DNA of 64,000 nucleotides from Daucus carota subsp. sativus (taxonomy: Eukaryota; Streptophyta; Magnoliopsida; Apiales; Apiaceae). Every line of letters begins with the position of its first letter. Positions within the stretch are counted from its first letter, which is position 1. The stretch is taken from assembly GCF_001625215.2 (NCBI RefSeq), contig NC_030382.2:33466610-33530609 (forward strand), in the 5' to 3' direction. The position numbers and the translations under genes are program-made. Below the pieces are notes generated by a model that saw only the letters and a program-made list of their open reading frames with translations, was not told the DNA's origin and did not search any database. Of the stretch, positions 49,541 to 63,300 are shown in pieces.

Positions 49541-52500
49541 ACGTATCTTAAGATGAATAAGTGTACTCTCATAATTTGTTTTTTTAATTTCTAATTTTGT
49601 TTCAAATTTTAAACATTCAATTTTTAATTTAAAAGAAAAAAATTAAATATAATTTACGAAACTATATATAAATATAATTTATATTAGTTTAACGACGACA
49701 ATTATATGATATCTTTGAGGTTTCAAGTAGGGCCTTTTAGAAAAAATACTATTTAAATATAAAATTTTTATTTGATAATGATAAAAATTGAGCACAAAAT
49801 GTTATATATTAATATTTCTAAACACACACACGGAATGTGGACAACGCACCGCATCCAATAGTATTAAATATCGTCAATTTTTTCAATTTTTCTCAAAAAA
49901 ACAATAAATATAAAAAAAATGAAAAATTATATACGACTACTCATGTAAAAAAATTCTCCATCACACAATTGAAAAATTGTTCATTCATAAATTAATAGTT
50001 GATATTTGTTATCATTTTCATAAATAGTTATATATTTGAATTATGCACCGATTGTTAATATAAACGTAAATAAACGGCGAACATAAAAAAAAAATTGTGA
50101 AAAACGCAAGACTGTGGTAACAAAAAATAGTGTTGTTCAAATTAATTGAAAATATAGTAAAATTCCCGTGTGCGAAGCACGGGCAATATGCTAGTTATTT
50201 TAAAATTTGTCAATTTTATAAATCAACCTATCCTTTTTTATATTGAGCCCGGGCCATTAAGTAAATTACGCATACGAGATTTGGACTTGGTGAAGTGAAA
50301 AGATTGAAAAAAATTTGCTCTCCGGTCTCGCTGCTCTGCTCCTGCCTCTTGCTCTGCTTCGCTCTTCGATACTTCCCCCTCCGCAAGATTCAACTTTCCT
50401 AAAATCATCAACCAAAATTACAATACTTATTCAATTCTTCCCCAATCCGGTTTGTGTTTATATATATACTAGTCTTAAAATCCGTGCAAGGCACGGGTAC
50501 AGTTTCCGGTATTTCGATTTATAAATAGATTAATTTTTCTTAAAAATTTGATGCGATCAGTTTAATATTATAAAATCTAAAATGATTGTTGATACATATA
50601 TATATTTCATGAATATTTAGTTAATTTATCGTCATGACTATCGCTCTAATTTTCTATATTTCTCCATTCATGCTACAGAAGGTTCAAGTTTTGAATCTCA
50701 TCAACAACATATCACAATAACTATTAATTCAAACACATTTAAGAGAATTATTAACTATTATAATACACATGTGTATAGCACGAGTTATAGGCGAGTATAT
50801 TATTAAAGCTAAACTATAATATGAAAAGATAAAATATCAAATATTCTTTTGTTCACACGACACATGCATACTATATGTATGATGATAAAATGTAAATAAC
50901 AGGTTAGCGCAGTGGCATGTAAGAAGCGGATGTTAGTGGATGCACTCAAGTTCGATTCTAAAAAACCACAAACTTTTTAACAAATATCAGACAAAATGAT
51001 AAATCTGTCTTTTCACACGAATAAAAAGTCTCATGAATTTACTTGCTCATATGCCCCATGTTCGGCTATTATTTGATACGACCAGTTTAATATTATAAAA
51101 TTTAAAATGATTGTTGACATATATATTTTATAAATATTTAGTTAATTTATCGTCATGACTATCGCTATAACTTTCTAATATTATTGTGTTCTTAACATAA
51201 CATGCATGCTATTTTTTACATCAGGTTTAAGAATTTTACTCGTTTGAACAATTTTATTTGGCTTGAATTTCTATAGTTCTCCATCCATGCTACAAAAGGT
51301 TCAAGTTTTGAATTCCGACAAACAACATATCACAATAAATTATTAATTTAAACACATTTAAAAAAAATTATTAACTATTATAATACACACGTGCATCACA
51401 CATGTTATAGGCGAGTATATTATTAAAGCTAAACATGGAAAATAAAAATATCAAATATTTTTTTGTTTGCACGACAGACACATATTATATGTATAAAGCA
51501 TCTCCAAGAGCCTCTTTATTTAGGCTCTTAACTTGAGATTTGAGGAGGGAGAGGAAAAATGTTGCTCCAAGAGACTCTTAAGTGCTCTTAAATCTTAAGA
51601 GCCTCTTGTTTCTCTCTCCTCTCTCCTCAAAGTTAAGAGCCACCACATGGCTCCTAACTTATTTTTCTACAATAAAAAAATCTTTCCCTCCAATTTACCT
51701 CCATCTTTCACTCTCTTTTGTTGTAGTGGAGCCCAATATATGAATAAAATATGAAATAGAGAAGAGATTTAGAGAGTATTGTTGGAGTTTACACTCTTAA
51801 CTTTGTTCTAAATTGCTAAGAGCCATATTTTTCATATTATATTTAGGAGCCAACAAGGAGACTCTTGGAGATGCTCTAATATTAGAGCATCTCCAAGAGC
51901 CACCTTGTTGGCTCCCAAATATAATATAAAAAATGTGGCTCTTAGCAATTTAGGACAAAGTTAAGAGTGTAAACTCCAACAATACTCTCTACATCTCTTC
52001 TTTATTTCATATTTTATTCATATATTGGGCTCCACTATAAAAAAAGAGATGGAAAGATGGAGGTGAATTGGAGGAAAGGATTTTTTTATTGTGAAAAAAT
52101 AAGTTAGGAGTCATGTGGTGGCTCTTAACTTTGAGGAGAGAGGAGAGAGAAACAAGAGGTTCTTGGTGATTTAAGAGCCACTTAGGAGTCTCTTAGAGCA
52201 ACATTTTTCCTCTTCCTTCTCAAATCTCAAGTTAGGAGCCTAAGGGTCTGTTTGGGATTGCTGTTGAAAATTGCTGTTGCTGTGAGTAAAAGTGCTGTTT
52301 AAAAAAGTGCTGTTTATAAAAGCTGAGACTGTTTGGTAAATTTGATTTCAAATGTGCTGTTTGAGTAAAAGCTGAAAACAAACTGTTTGGTAAATTTTTT
52401 GTTAAATTGATGTTTGGAGTTATAAGTATAAATAAAATAATATTTTATTTATTATTTTATAGACAAATATTGAACAACAAATTATAGTTGTATAAAATAA

Positions 52501-54824
52501 GAAAATAAAAAATTAATTAAGATAAAAATTAAGTTTTCACAAGGAAAAAAAGAAGATAAAAATTAAGTCAAATTAAAACACTATAGGATTATCCTTAATA
52601 AAAACACAATAACATTACGAGTCAAAATCCAACTAAAACACTATAGGAGTAAAGGAGGATGCATGATGCTTGCTATTAGGATGCATGATACTTGCTTTAT
52701 CCTAATGAAAAGGTAATTTGTTGTTGTTTACTATACATTATTACAATAAAAATATTTTATACGTGTACTGCAAGTTTTATTAACATCTGCAATTTATTAA
52801 TATCGTATTTTTTTTTAAAAAAAATAACTAACTTTTTTTTAATAATGTATCAGGTTTTTAAAAGAATATATATTATTAATATATATATATGGGTATATAT
52901 ATATATATAATTTGTAATAATATATATTTCATAAGTTCATTTATAAGTTATTAAAGTCAATCTCTTCATTAAACTAAAAAAATATAAAGTAAGTAAAAAA
53001 ATACAAATCATATTTAAAATATAAAATTATGTAGGAATAACTATTAAAATTTATGACTAAAAACTATATTCTATTTGCAAAACTATATAATTAAGGTGAA
53101 ATATGTTCAACATTTACTTATCATTTATTTTTTATATTCAAATATAAAATAAAATAATTTTTAGTATTAAGTAATTTTAAATGCTTAACGGGCAATAATA
53201 ATCCAAATTAGAATAAAACAAATTATTTCATAAGTGTGTACTGCTTGTTCTGTTGTTTTGTTTTAAGAATAAAAATAATTGCATGTGCTAGGGTTTGATG
53301 CCAGGACTTGTAATAGCGGGGTGCAACAGCCGCTTTTGTGAAAAGCGGGGGTATACCTGCTTTCTGTAAAAGCAGCTTTTAGACAAAAAGCGCGGTTATA
53401 AAAAGCTGTTTTGGACGTTACCAAACAACCTTGTACCAGCTTATTGACAAAAAGCTGTTGTGGTTCACAACCACAACCCCAAACAGGCACTAAATGAAGA
53501 GTTTTTTGGAGATACTCTTAAAATGCAAATGACAAGCTAGCATAGTGGTATAAATGAAGTAGATACTAGTAGATGCACTAAGTTCGATTCCACAAAACTA
53601 CAAATTTTTTAACAAATATTAGCCAAAAGGATAAAGTTGTCTTTTTGCACGAATAAAAAGTCTCATAATATACTTGCTCACATGCCCCATGTTGGGCTAT
53701 TATTAATATAATAGATATAATAGATAGATAGATTTACGTATATTTAATTTTTATTTTTTGCATATACTAAAATTAAGGATTGATTGTGAACTGAAAATTT
53801 AAGATTATATTTTCATTTTTATGCAGGCTCAAGGATAAACACATCATTGATAGAATATATTTTTATATATATTCTATATGATTTTATTCTCATATTTAAT
53901 TATATTTTGCACTGATTTGGATTTTTTTTAAATATATTTTCATGTTTTATAGTAGGAAATAAAGAATTCCAAGTTGAGAAGGATTTGGAGATAAAGTAGC
54001 TATTTTGGAGCTAATTTCTATTAAAATTCGGATTTATTGGGTTCCACCCGATTTCTGTACTGTTTGGGCCATAATTTGAGTTCTGGATGTCGGATTTGGA
54101 CGATCTTACAGCCCACGCGAAGCTCTTGGAATTTTCTTTAATTCAGAAGTGGTCCAGTAAGCAAAATCCAACTGAAAAAGCTCGAAAACAGAGCAGAAAA
54201 GAAAGCTGCGAATTTTGAGAGAGAATCCTTGTTGGTTTTGGATAATAAAATCTCTATTTTGTATATTGATTTAAAATATTAGAAAGATTTTTATTATGAA
54301 AGGAGGATCAGATTTTATTATTAGAGATTACCATTAGAATAGATATTAGTTACTTACGCTATTTGAGAGAGGGTTAGGTTTTTCTTCATCTCTTCATACT
54401 TTATTCTAGACATTATTTTCTCCATTAATATAAGTTTGAGGTATTCCTTTTCATCTCTTGTTTATTTGTTAATGTTTTATATGGCTCTCTTCACTATTCT
54501 TGTTGCTTTTACTTCTGCTATTATGTGTGAGTAGTTTCATTCTAGGACAGAAGGGGAGCCATGTTTGCACCATTGTATTGCTTTATTTTCATTAGTGGTT
54601 TAATGGGTAACGTGTAATTCTAGTCTATATGTCTTGATGTTTGATCTGTGTAATTGGCCAATATCATAGATTGATTGTATGCAAATAGGAGTACAAGATC
54701 GAGAGATGTACTTACTAGAGGCACACATAAGATTAGCGGGATTGAAATTGAGTGCGAGAGCATCAATGGATTCCTGAGAGTGTTAATGCTTGAGAGAGAT
54801 TAACAATTGCTCTAATTACATGAC
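49541..54824. repeat. 5.28-kb tandem duplication, copy 2
   Basis: 5284 bp, direct orientation, abutting copy 1. Feature positions equal copy 1 plus 5282 (left of the TA run) or plus 5284 (right of it): Helitron end CTAG at 50191-50194, minus Helitron from 50469, MITEs from about 51497 and 51885, Harbinger-like element 52244-53490. Confidence 0.95.
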
Positions 54825-56478
54825 TTGTTGAATTATTATACGAATGGCTATTTTGGTGTAAGCATGGTGAACCTGAATTGTCCTAGACTTTAGTTAATTG
54901 ATATAAATCATCTTTATATTGCATTATTTAGTTAGTAAAAAATTCTTAAATATTCGTTTGTCTTGTGAAACAATTTGTGATAATCGGATTAAGATTCCTG
55001 AAACTTGTCTCCCTGTGGATTCGACCCGTACTTGCTAGTATCTGTTTACAACAAGCACCGTGCACTTGCGGTAGATATTATTTTACACATCAATCATCAT
55101 ATTTTTCTGACCTCTAATTACCTTTTTATTCCTCTGCTAATTTGTAAGTTTCGCTTTTCCCTAATTTTATATTTTCCTTCTGCTCATTTTCTATTGTTGG
55201 TTGTGATATTACATAATTACATAATATGATAGTTATTAGCATATAAATATAATTATTGGTTGTGTTAGAATTTATGTATGCTCAATGTTAATTGATATAA
55301 TTTCTTTTATTAAAAGACTAAGAAATTCGTCGGATTTAGGTGATGATAGTTATCCCGCTCCGGGATTAAATGTAGAAATAAACTCTGATTCATATTGAAG
55401 TTTGATCCAAATGATATTAAAAATGATTCGCGAGAACGAAAATCAACTGAAGAATTTGATGCTGAGGTTAGAGATTGCGTTCGGGGAGAGAGTACATAAA
55501 CCGCTATATATAAAATAAATGGGTAGTATGAGAATGTAAGTTGGTGTACCTATAGCAAAGAATGAATTTATTTATTACTCACCATATCAAAATAATAATC
55601 TTGTTTTGATTTGGCTTGGTCAAATCGATTGACCAATAATATGTGTATTATATATTTAATATTTAATAAAATTTTAAATAAATATATCATTAGAAAGTAT
55701 ATTTGATCTATTTTAAAATTTTCATTTTTAAAAATTATGAAAGAATAAGTTTTTTATTTATAATTAAAAATCGGTCAATTTAACTATTAAAAATTTAATA
55801 AAACTATTATTTCGAAACAGAGGCAGGAACATACTAATTAATGAGCATGAGAGTAAATGAGAGGTAGGCCTCACATCAAGCTTGCTAGCAAAAATTAGGA
55901 CCATTTCACACCGATTCTGGACACAAAAATCAAATATTTTTTTATACATTGAACTTAGACACATAACTATTTTATCAATTTTTGATTTGTGAAAACAAAT
56001 GATATAAATAATATATTTTATAATAATTATTTGAAATATTCAAAAAAAAAATACAACTACTTCTACAACTTAATTTTAGAATTAATATATTAACATCTCA
56101 AACTCATTACAACACGTATAGTTAGAAATTATTATAACCGAGTGCCACTAAATACTAAAATTATAATAAGAGCATCTTCAATGAAGCGGGTTAAAATTAG
56201 TTGGCTAAATTGGACCTGAATGATATTTTGTTAAATTTGTTGAATCTGTAGTAACAATATAAATTAATTTTATATATTTAATATTATAATTTGTTTTATA
56301 CAACATCATCCATCTCAAATGTCATTACCCATCTCTATGTCAAATCATCCAACCCGCCCAATCTCTATTGGACTCACCAGAGCCCTCAGTAAAATAAACT
56401 CAAAAGCAATACTTGACTCCACCAAAACCCACCTAAATCTTGTCGAGGGCTAACTTGGGTCCATCTTCGAGCCCACAA
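54825..56478. other. Right flank of the tandem block and intergenic
   Basis: 54825-55092 completes the LTR-like sequence. Beyond it is AT-rich DNA without a recognised gene. TAA followed by GAGCATCTTCAATGAAGC (from about 56168) resembles a MITE left end; its right end was not found. Confidence 0.45.
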
Positions 56479-56487
56479 ATCTCTCAA

Positions 56488-57366
56488 GGGTCCTGGTCAC
56501 CAGCAAGTGATTGCTGGGAGACCGTTATCTGGCATATGATTTTTCCACCGTTGGATGACTAGCTGGACGGCTGGGATTAGAAGTTAGATTCGCCACATCT
56601 AGCGGTTTTTAAGCGCTAGACGCTATACGTCTGGCGGTTAAAAACAGCTAGACGGTAGTATTTTACAATTTTACCCTTAGTACGTCTAGCGCTTAAAAAC
56701 CGCTAGACGTCTTGCAGCAGTTAAAGGAAACGAAACCAAAAGCGCACAAACGGTCGAAACATAGTTCATTCAAACACATTAAGCGCAACAATCCAAATAA
56801 CCACAACCACAAGCCAAGCTTTTTCTGATTTGGCTACACCTTATTCCGTCTTCAAGACATTCACAAACACATAGATATCATATTCAACATCGAAACACAT
56901 ATGAAACACATAGATATGCATATACAGTCAAAAACACATAGAAATGCATATACACATAAAATCGCTTCATCTCTGTGGAACCAGTTATAATCGATTATAC
57001 CTGAGTAGTCAAGAAACATGAATAAAATTGCTTGCTTGTGATCACCAGAATCACACTTGATCTCACTTGATCGCCCTAGTCAGTTCAGTACTGTGTTTCG
57101 ATCGTTTGTGCGCTTCTGGTTTCGTTTCCTTTAACTACTGCAAGACGTCTAGCGGTTTTTAAGCGCTAGACTACTAAAAGAAAAATTGTAAAATACTACC
57201 GTCTAGCTGTTTTTAACCGCTAGACGTGTAGCATCTAGCGCTTAAAAACCGCTAGACGTGGCGAATCTAGCTTCTAATCCCAGCCGTCCATCCAGGTATC
57301 CAACGGTGGAAAAATCATATGCCAAATAACGGTCCCCCAGCAATCACTTGTTGGGGACCAGGACCC
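56488..57366. mobile_element. MULE-like element with 277-bp terminal inverted repeats (879 bp)
   Basis: TIRs 56488-56764 and 57090-57366 begin GGGTCCTGGTCACCAGCAAG / GGGTCCTGGTCCCCAACAAG and stay alignable throughout. The 9-bp TSD is ATCTCTCAA (56479-56487, 57367-57375). Long TIRs with 9-bp TSD define Mutator-like elements. Each TIR holds several palindromic CTAGCGGTTTTTAAGCGCTAG units. The 325-bp core repeats AACACATAGATATGCATATA and has no transposase. Confidence 0.88.
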
Positions 57367-57375
57367 ATCTCTCAA

Positions 57376-58455
57376 TTCTTTTTTTCAAATTAAATATCTC
57401 CATTTTCCTAAAATTATTTGTTTGTGTTTCAATTTTTGTTTAGTAATTTATATTAGAGTATATATATTATATTTATAAAGAGAAATTTTAAAACCAAAAT
57501 TATTCACAGAATTAACTTTTTTTCGAAAACTAATCTTAGCTTACATGTATATATGCAGTACAAAAAATGACTGCCATAATTAAAATATTATTTAGAATAT
57601 TTTATTTTTATAAAAATAAATAAGAAATAAACTTTAATAAAATCTGCCCTCTCTAAAAAAAACCTTAAAATTTTCTCTGCCCTTTTCTATTATTTGAGGG
57701 ACTTCCAATGACTTGCACCGGTGGAAAACCCCAATATTTTCTTTTTTTATTATTCATGTTCCGTCTCTTGTTTTTTTTTCAATAAGTTCCTAATTTATTT
57801 GAGTTTCTTTTTTTGTTTTTATGAGAGTTTGGTTTTTGTTTGAGTTTTTCTCTTGTCATCATGTTCGGGATTATTGATATGCTGGATTTTTATGGTGTTG
57901 ATTCAGTGATAAGAGTTTGTATGGTTATACATATACAATAGATTGGTCAAAACAATAGTAAGATATTTTCAACTATTTCAACATGTACATTATCTATTCA
58001 ATCAATCGTTTTGTTGCCAACCTAAAAAGGAAGGTTTCTAACAACGATATAATTATGTGTTTCTTCAATTTCGATTGCGTGTAGATGTCGTATCGCATTT
58101 CATTATTGAATTATTATTTTTTGAAAAAAAATAAATTTTAATAAATAAAGATATTCGAGATCAAACAAAATGGTCATAATTATCCTCATAATAAATGTAA
58201 GCGAATTTTAAGCATTCAATATTTTTTGGAACTCGAGGGAAATTTTCATTTATAATAAAAAAGGTAGAAACATCGTGTAACAAGTCAATTCTTTTCCGAA
58301 GAAAATGTAACACTTTGAAGTTAATGTTCAAAACTGAATTTTAAAACTCGATGGTAACGCCGATGTTAATTTAATGAAACCTATTTTTTTTAAAAAATAT
58401 ACTACCATTTTGAGCTTAAAATTTGAAAAACCTGGAATATCTATTTAATGAACAT
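57376..58455. other. Intergenic, nothing recognised
   Basis: AT-rich with no coding features. Confidence 0.5.
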
Positions 58456-58464
58456 TTATATTTT

Positions 58465-59688
58465 GGGAAAATAGATTTTTTTGCCACCCAACTTATTATT
58501 TGTTTAGAAACCTACCACTGAACTATAATTTTTTTCTTTTTTGCCACTAATGTTAGGTTCGGATTTTTTTTTTGTCACTAACGTTAGGTTCGGATTTGAT
58601 TATTAACACTATGTTATTCTTTTTAAAGTTAATTGCATTTGGCACCCCTTTGATTTCAGCATGTTGCACATTGCACCTAATAGTTTTGGAATAAACACTA
58701 TGCAGCCCCTTACTTTTAATCCGTAGACACTTTGCACCCTTTCCGTTATCTTCTGCCGTTACCGTTAACTTTTAAAGGGGCATTTTGGGAAATTTTATTA
58801 TATTTAATTAAAATCAGGCCTTTATTTAAATTTTTCGACCATCTAAACGATATTTTTCGGAAATTTATTTTTCGGTAGTCTGCAATATAATCGTGATCTG
58901 TGTCTATATCTTTATATGTAGTACTCCATATGTGTCCTAGGTAGTTTATCTTAGAGGACGAGAGTACAAATTTTTTTTACTCATAAAGGAAATCTCAAAA
59001 TTAACTTATGGAACTATATTTATAAAAAGTGGGAACCTTAAAATACGTGACAAGTAGTGGTAAAGAACTATAAAGTCAAGTGATACTATATATTTGTGAA
59101 GTCTTAAAATAATTCATAAAACTAAATTTTTTAGGTTCTTAAAATGCCTGTTAAACTCTCATACTTCATGGTAAACTAGCTAAGGGACATATAGATGACT
59201 GTATATAATGTTATAGACACATATCATATCATTATAATATTGCAGACTACCACTATGTTTTTATAATGCTAAAAAAATAACATATTGTTAATAATCAAAT
59301 CAAAACATAACGTTAGTGACAAAAAAAATCCAACGTTTTTTTAAGGAAAAAAAAACCAACATTAAATTTTATTCAAAAAAAATAAAATAAAATAATTTTT
59401 GAAATTTTTTGGAGTCTCAAAATGCGTGTCCAACTCTCGTCCTCCAAGGTAAACTACCTAGGACACTAAGATATAGACACATATCAGATCGCCATTATAT
59501 TGCAGACTAACACTATATTTTAATAATACCAAAAAAATAACATAGTGTTAATAATCAAATCCGAACCTAACGTTAGTGACAAAAAAAAGTCCGAACCTAA
59601 CATTAGTGACAAAAAAGAAAAAAATTATAGTTCAGTGGTAGGTTTCTAAAGAAATAATAAGTTGGGTGACAAAAAAATCTATCTTCCC
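58465..59688. mobile_element. MULE-like foldback element (1224 bp)
   Basis: TIRs of about 155 bp start GGGAAAATAGATTTTTTTG / GGGAAGATAGATTTTTTTG, with 9-bp TSD TTATATTTT (58456-58464, 59689-59697). Inside the TIR, CACTAACGTTAGGTTCGGAT is present twice. A second inverted pair (58875-58965 with 59430-59515, GTCTGCAATATAAT and TCCTAGGTAGTTTA) lies within, plus a third partial version at 59150-59340. 58625-58800 (GCACCCCTTTGATTTCAGC onward) may be yet another insert. No transposase. Confidence 0.8.
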
Positions 59689-59934
59689 TTATATTTTCTC
59701 CGATCAAATCTTTTTAAATAATTCACCGCTTTAACCAACTCGATCTTAAAGATAAAATCGCAATATTCAAATATCCCACAAATCCCGAGATGAAATTAAG
59801 ATGATATCCGCCCCGAACTAACCAAACACAAAGCTCTGTTGTCCTTTGTTTCACTTTCAACAATCCTTATCCATCCCCCAACAACAATGACGCAACATCA
59901 CATGACCAACGAAGTGCGAGTAAATAAATTTGTA

Positions 59935-60237
59935 CTCCCTCCGTCCCTTTTTATCTGTCCATTTTGAAAAAAAAACGCATACCAAGGAATAATTGATTGT
60001 ATGAACTTTTTCATTAAATACCTCTAATTAATATCTTGAAAATGGTGGAATACCCCTACTTTATGTCTTGAAAACATGAATTCAACCAAATTTTAAATAA
60101 GTCAAGCCTTGAAAATTGAAATTAGGGAGATATATTTGAAAAACTATCATTAAATTAGTTTTGAAAGTATAAATAGACAGATAAATAGGGACAAATTTTT
60201 ACTTTCAAAGTGGACAGATAAATAGGGACGGAGGGAG
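59935..60237. mobile_element. Stowaway-like (Tc1/mariner) MITE 2
   Basis: CTCCCTCCGTCCCTTTTTAT .. ATAAATAGGGACGGAGGGAG, TA TSD (59933-59934, 60238-60239), 303 bp. It ends 98 bp before the Agenet gene ATG, so lies in its promoter. Confidence 0.88.
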
Positions 60238-60335
60238 TAATATTTTGTGTAAAAAGCAATTAAAAGTGAAAAAAATTAGAGAGAAATAACCCCTAGGGTT
60301 TAGCTTGTGCAACAAATGCTCTAAAAACAAGGGCA

Positions 60336-63300
60336 ATGGGTATAGATAGCTCTTCTAAATTCACAAAAAACGCTCGTGTGGAAGTCACATCTGAGGAAGA
60401 GGGCTTCACTGGTGCTTGGTATCTTGCAAAAATTATCGACCCTTTTCCGAGGAAGAGGCCTAATCAATTTTATGTCCAGTATGAAACTCTTTTGGATGAG
60501 AATTCTGCGAAACCCTTGAAGGAATTTGTGAATTGTAGCCTTGTGAGGCCTATTCCCCCTCAAGAAATTCAAAAGATTCAATCTTTTCAGCTTGATGATG
60601 CTGTGGATGCTTTTTACAAAGATGGGTGGTGGACTGGTGTGATTACTAATGTGTTTGAGGGGAATTCGAGATTTGAGGTCACGTTTTCAAACCCCCCGGA
60701 TTTGATTGTGTTTCCAGCTGGGGATTTACGGCTTCATCGCGATTGGATTAATGGGAAATGGACCCGGCCTAAAAAAAATCAGGTATCATACAGTCCTTGC
60801 AATTCTGTAAGTTTCATTGTGTTCTTTATATATATATTTGTGTGTTTATTTGGAAATGCTGATGTTTGTTTGGAAAAGTAATAAATGTATTCTACTGTTG
60901 GAACCATTTGAACCGAACCGGTCTTATTTATTAAGATATGTGCGTGATGAATCTTCATGTGCTAGGTTTGATTGAAGATTATTAACTGATTGGACTAGAC
61001 CAAACCATTCTTTTATCCGGTTTAGTTACAGGAGAAAAATTGATTGCGATTTACTAAAAACCAAACCACTTCAATGAGTTAGTTTGATGTGAAGCGTGTA
61101 GACCGAGCCGAGCGGGTCGATGCTCATGAACTGAAAGCGAGTTATGTAACTAACCCTCTTTTGGAAATTATGAATCTAACGGTGATACTTACTCTAATGA
61201 AAAGGAATTATATAATAAATTAAGTGGAAGTGATGTGTATAGTAGTCTATTTTTCCAATAATGAGTGAAAATCTAATAGTCGTATCTTGTTATGGTAATT
61301 ATTAAATAATGTCATGTGACCATAGTTATAAACGTCATAGATTCTTATCGTTCTTGCTTTTTGAATTCTTTGGAATTTGGACTAAACACTGAAGATTATC
61401 ATTTATTATTATTTTATTGCACAAGTCTATGCAATTAACTGTAGTGAGCTACAATATCCAACCATATCTCCATCCAAAAACCCAATGTTGTCACCACAGT
61501 GAGGTTAACTTTGGCCGGCTTGGTCTGACCATGACGCAATCCACTTTAATGATGAGCACGCCTTAAAACTTGAACCAAATTGAGAGGCACAACGTTTGCA
61601 AGGTGCAAGTGAGGCCCGTATGGGCCGAGGTGCTAAATTTAAAAACAAGAGCCAAAACAGCCGAAAGCCCAATACCAAGGTCATATTTGTTTTAGCCTAG
61701 TTATACATAAAAAGGTCCTGAATTTATATTTTGTTATACCAAGGTCATATTTGTTCTACAGGCTGCAAGGACAACTTGCACCTGCCAGTGTTGTGAAAAG
61801 CGTGCCTAGGCGAGCGCTTAGGCGCAAAGCGCGCCCTTAGTGCCTCATATATGTCGAGGCGAAGCAACTTCAATCAAGCGCACGCTTTTAGCCTTGAAGC
61901 ACAAAGCGCGCTTAAGCACGAAGCAGTAGAAAAGCGCGCTTTAGCGAAGCTAAGCACATAATAAGACATTTAATGTTATGGGGCCACTTTCAAGGCCCAA
62001 AAGTACTAACCCATAACAAAAAAAGAATTTTGGGTCACTTTTAAGGCTCAAAAGTACTAACCCATAACAGAAAAAAAGAATTCTAGGCCCAAATAAGAGG
62101 CCTCGACGTTTAATAGATGAGGACGATGAAGAAGAAGAACATGAGTTTGAATTTAAAGAGAACACTTTAATACATGATGAAGAGTCAGATGACTCAGATT
62201 AGGATTTTGAAGATGTAGACTTCAGTGAAGATGACTTTGCTGAAGATTGATAAAATATCTAACTGTTGGGAGCTGGAAGCCTGGAATTCTGCCTATGGAA
62301 CATAAATTTTGAATTTTAATATTTAATTTTAGGATTGTTTTCCCCCCTAAAAGTATTATTTAATATATTATAAAGGATAAATTAAGTGATTTTTGGCTTA
62401 AAGTGCTATTAAATATATTATGAAGTATAAATTATGTTATAAACCTATATACATATATCCTAAATAATAAATAAAAAAATTTGTGAAACATGTGCCTAGC
62501 TTTAAAGAAGCGCGCACCTTGCTCTTGCGCTTTGCGCTTTGCGCCTAGGCTCCAGAGAGTTTTGCGCCGGTGCGCTTAATGCTTTCGATAACACTGGGAG
62601 CTGCTATATAAATAGAGCCCAATCCTAAGCCCACATATGTTTTACGCCATTGGCCCTTGTTATAGAGAAAAACAAATGTGAGGACAAACACTAAATTTAC
62701 AATTTCCGCTTAATAAATGCAGCAAAACAACCCAAAGCCCAACATCAAGCCCATATTTCAAATCAGCGCAAAGGCCAACATCAAGCTCATATATCTTCTA
62801 AGAAGTTGTTATAAATAAAAAAGAACCCGACGACTGAAGACAAACCCTAAATTCATAACACAGCCTTTTCATAATGCCGCAAAGGACGTTCTCAGCGAGT
62901 TTTTCACCAAGTTTGGCCGAGTTCGGCACGTTTTAGACCAAGTTCGGTGACGTTAGGTAATGAATTCTCTTCTTTTTTTCCCTTCTCATCTTGTAATCCT
63001 TTTTTCTTCTATTTTTAACCACTTATATGTAATCATGTATATATACCACCTCCCTAATATATATATATATATGTATGTATGTATATATATATATATATAG
63101 TTAGTTAGTTATATACTACTATTCCAGTTATATATTTTTGGCTAATCATCTATTATTTTCCGGTATATCTTTGTTATTAGTTTGATAATGAACTTTGAAA
63201 AACCAAGAATATTTTCTCATTAAAGCCCAACCAAAACAAAAGAAGAGTTTATGGTTAATGTTGTGCTCCCATTAATCGTTGCAAGGATGTTACACAAAAA

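Noticed and set aside
44259-54824. Reading the two 5.28-kb copies as the LTRs of one giant retroelement
   Set aside because: The copies abut with no internal region, do not start TG and end CA, and have no TSD, PBS or PPT at their borders.
56488-57366. CRISPR-like array from the repeated CTAGCG..CGCTAG units
   Set aside because: The units sit in inverted TIRs with a 9-bp TSD in a plant genome; spacing is irregular and there are no spacers.
61950-62165. 71-codon minus frame with a serine run
   Set aside because: It is the complement of a GAA/GAT-rich acidic stretch in the hAT-like element; low complexity and no family features.
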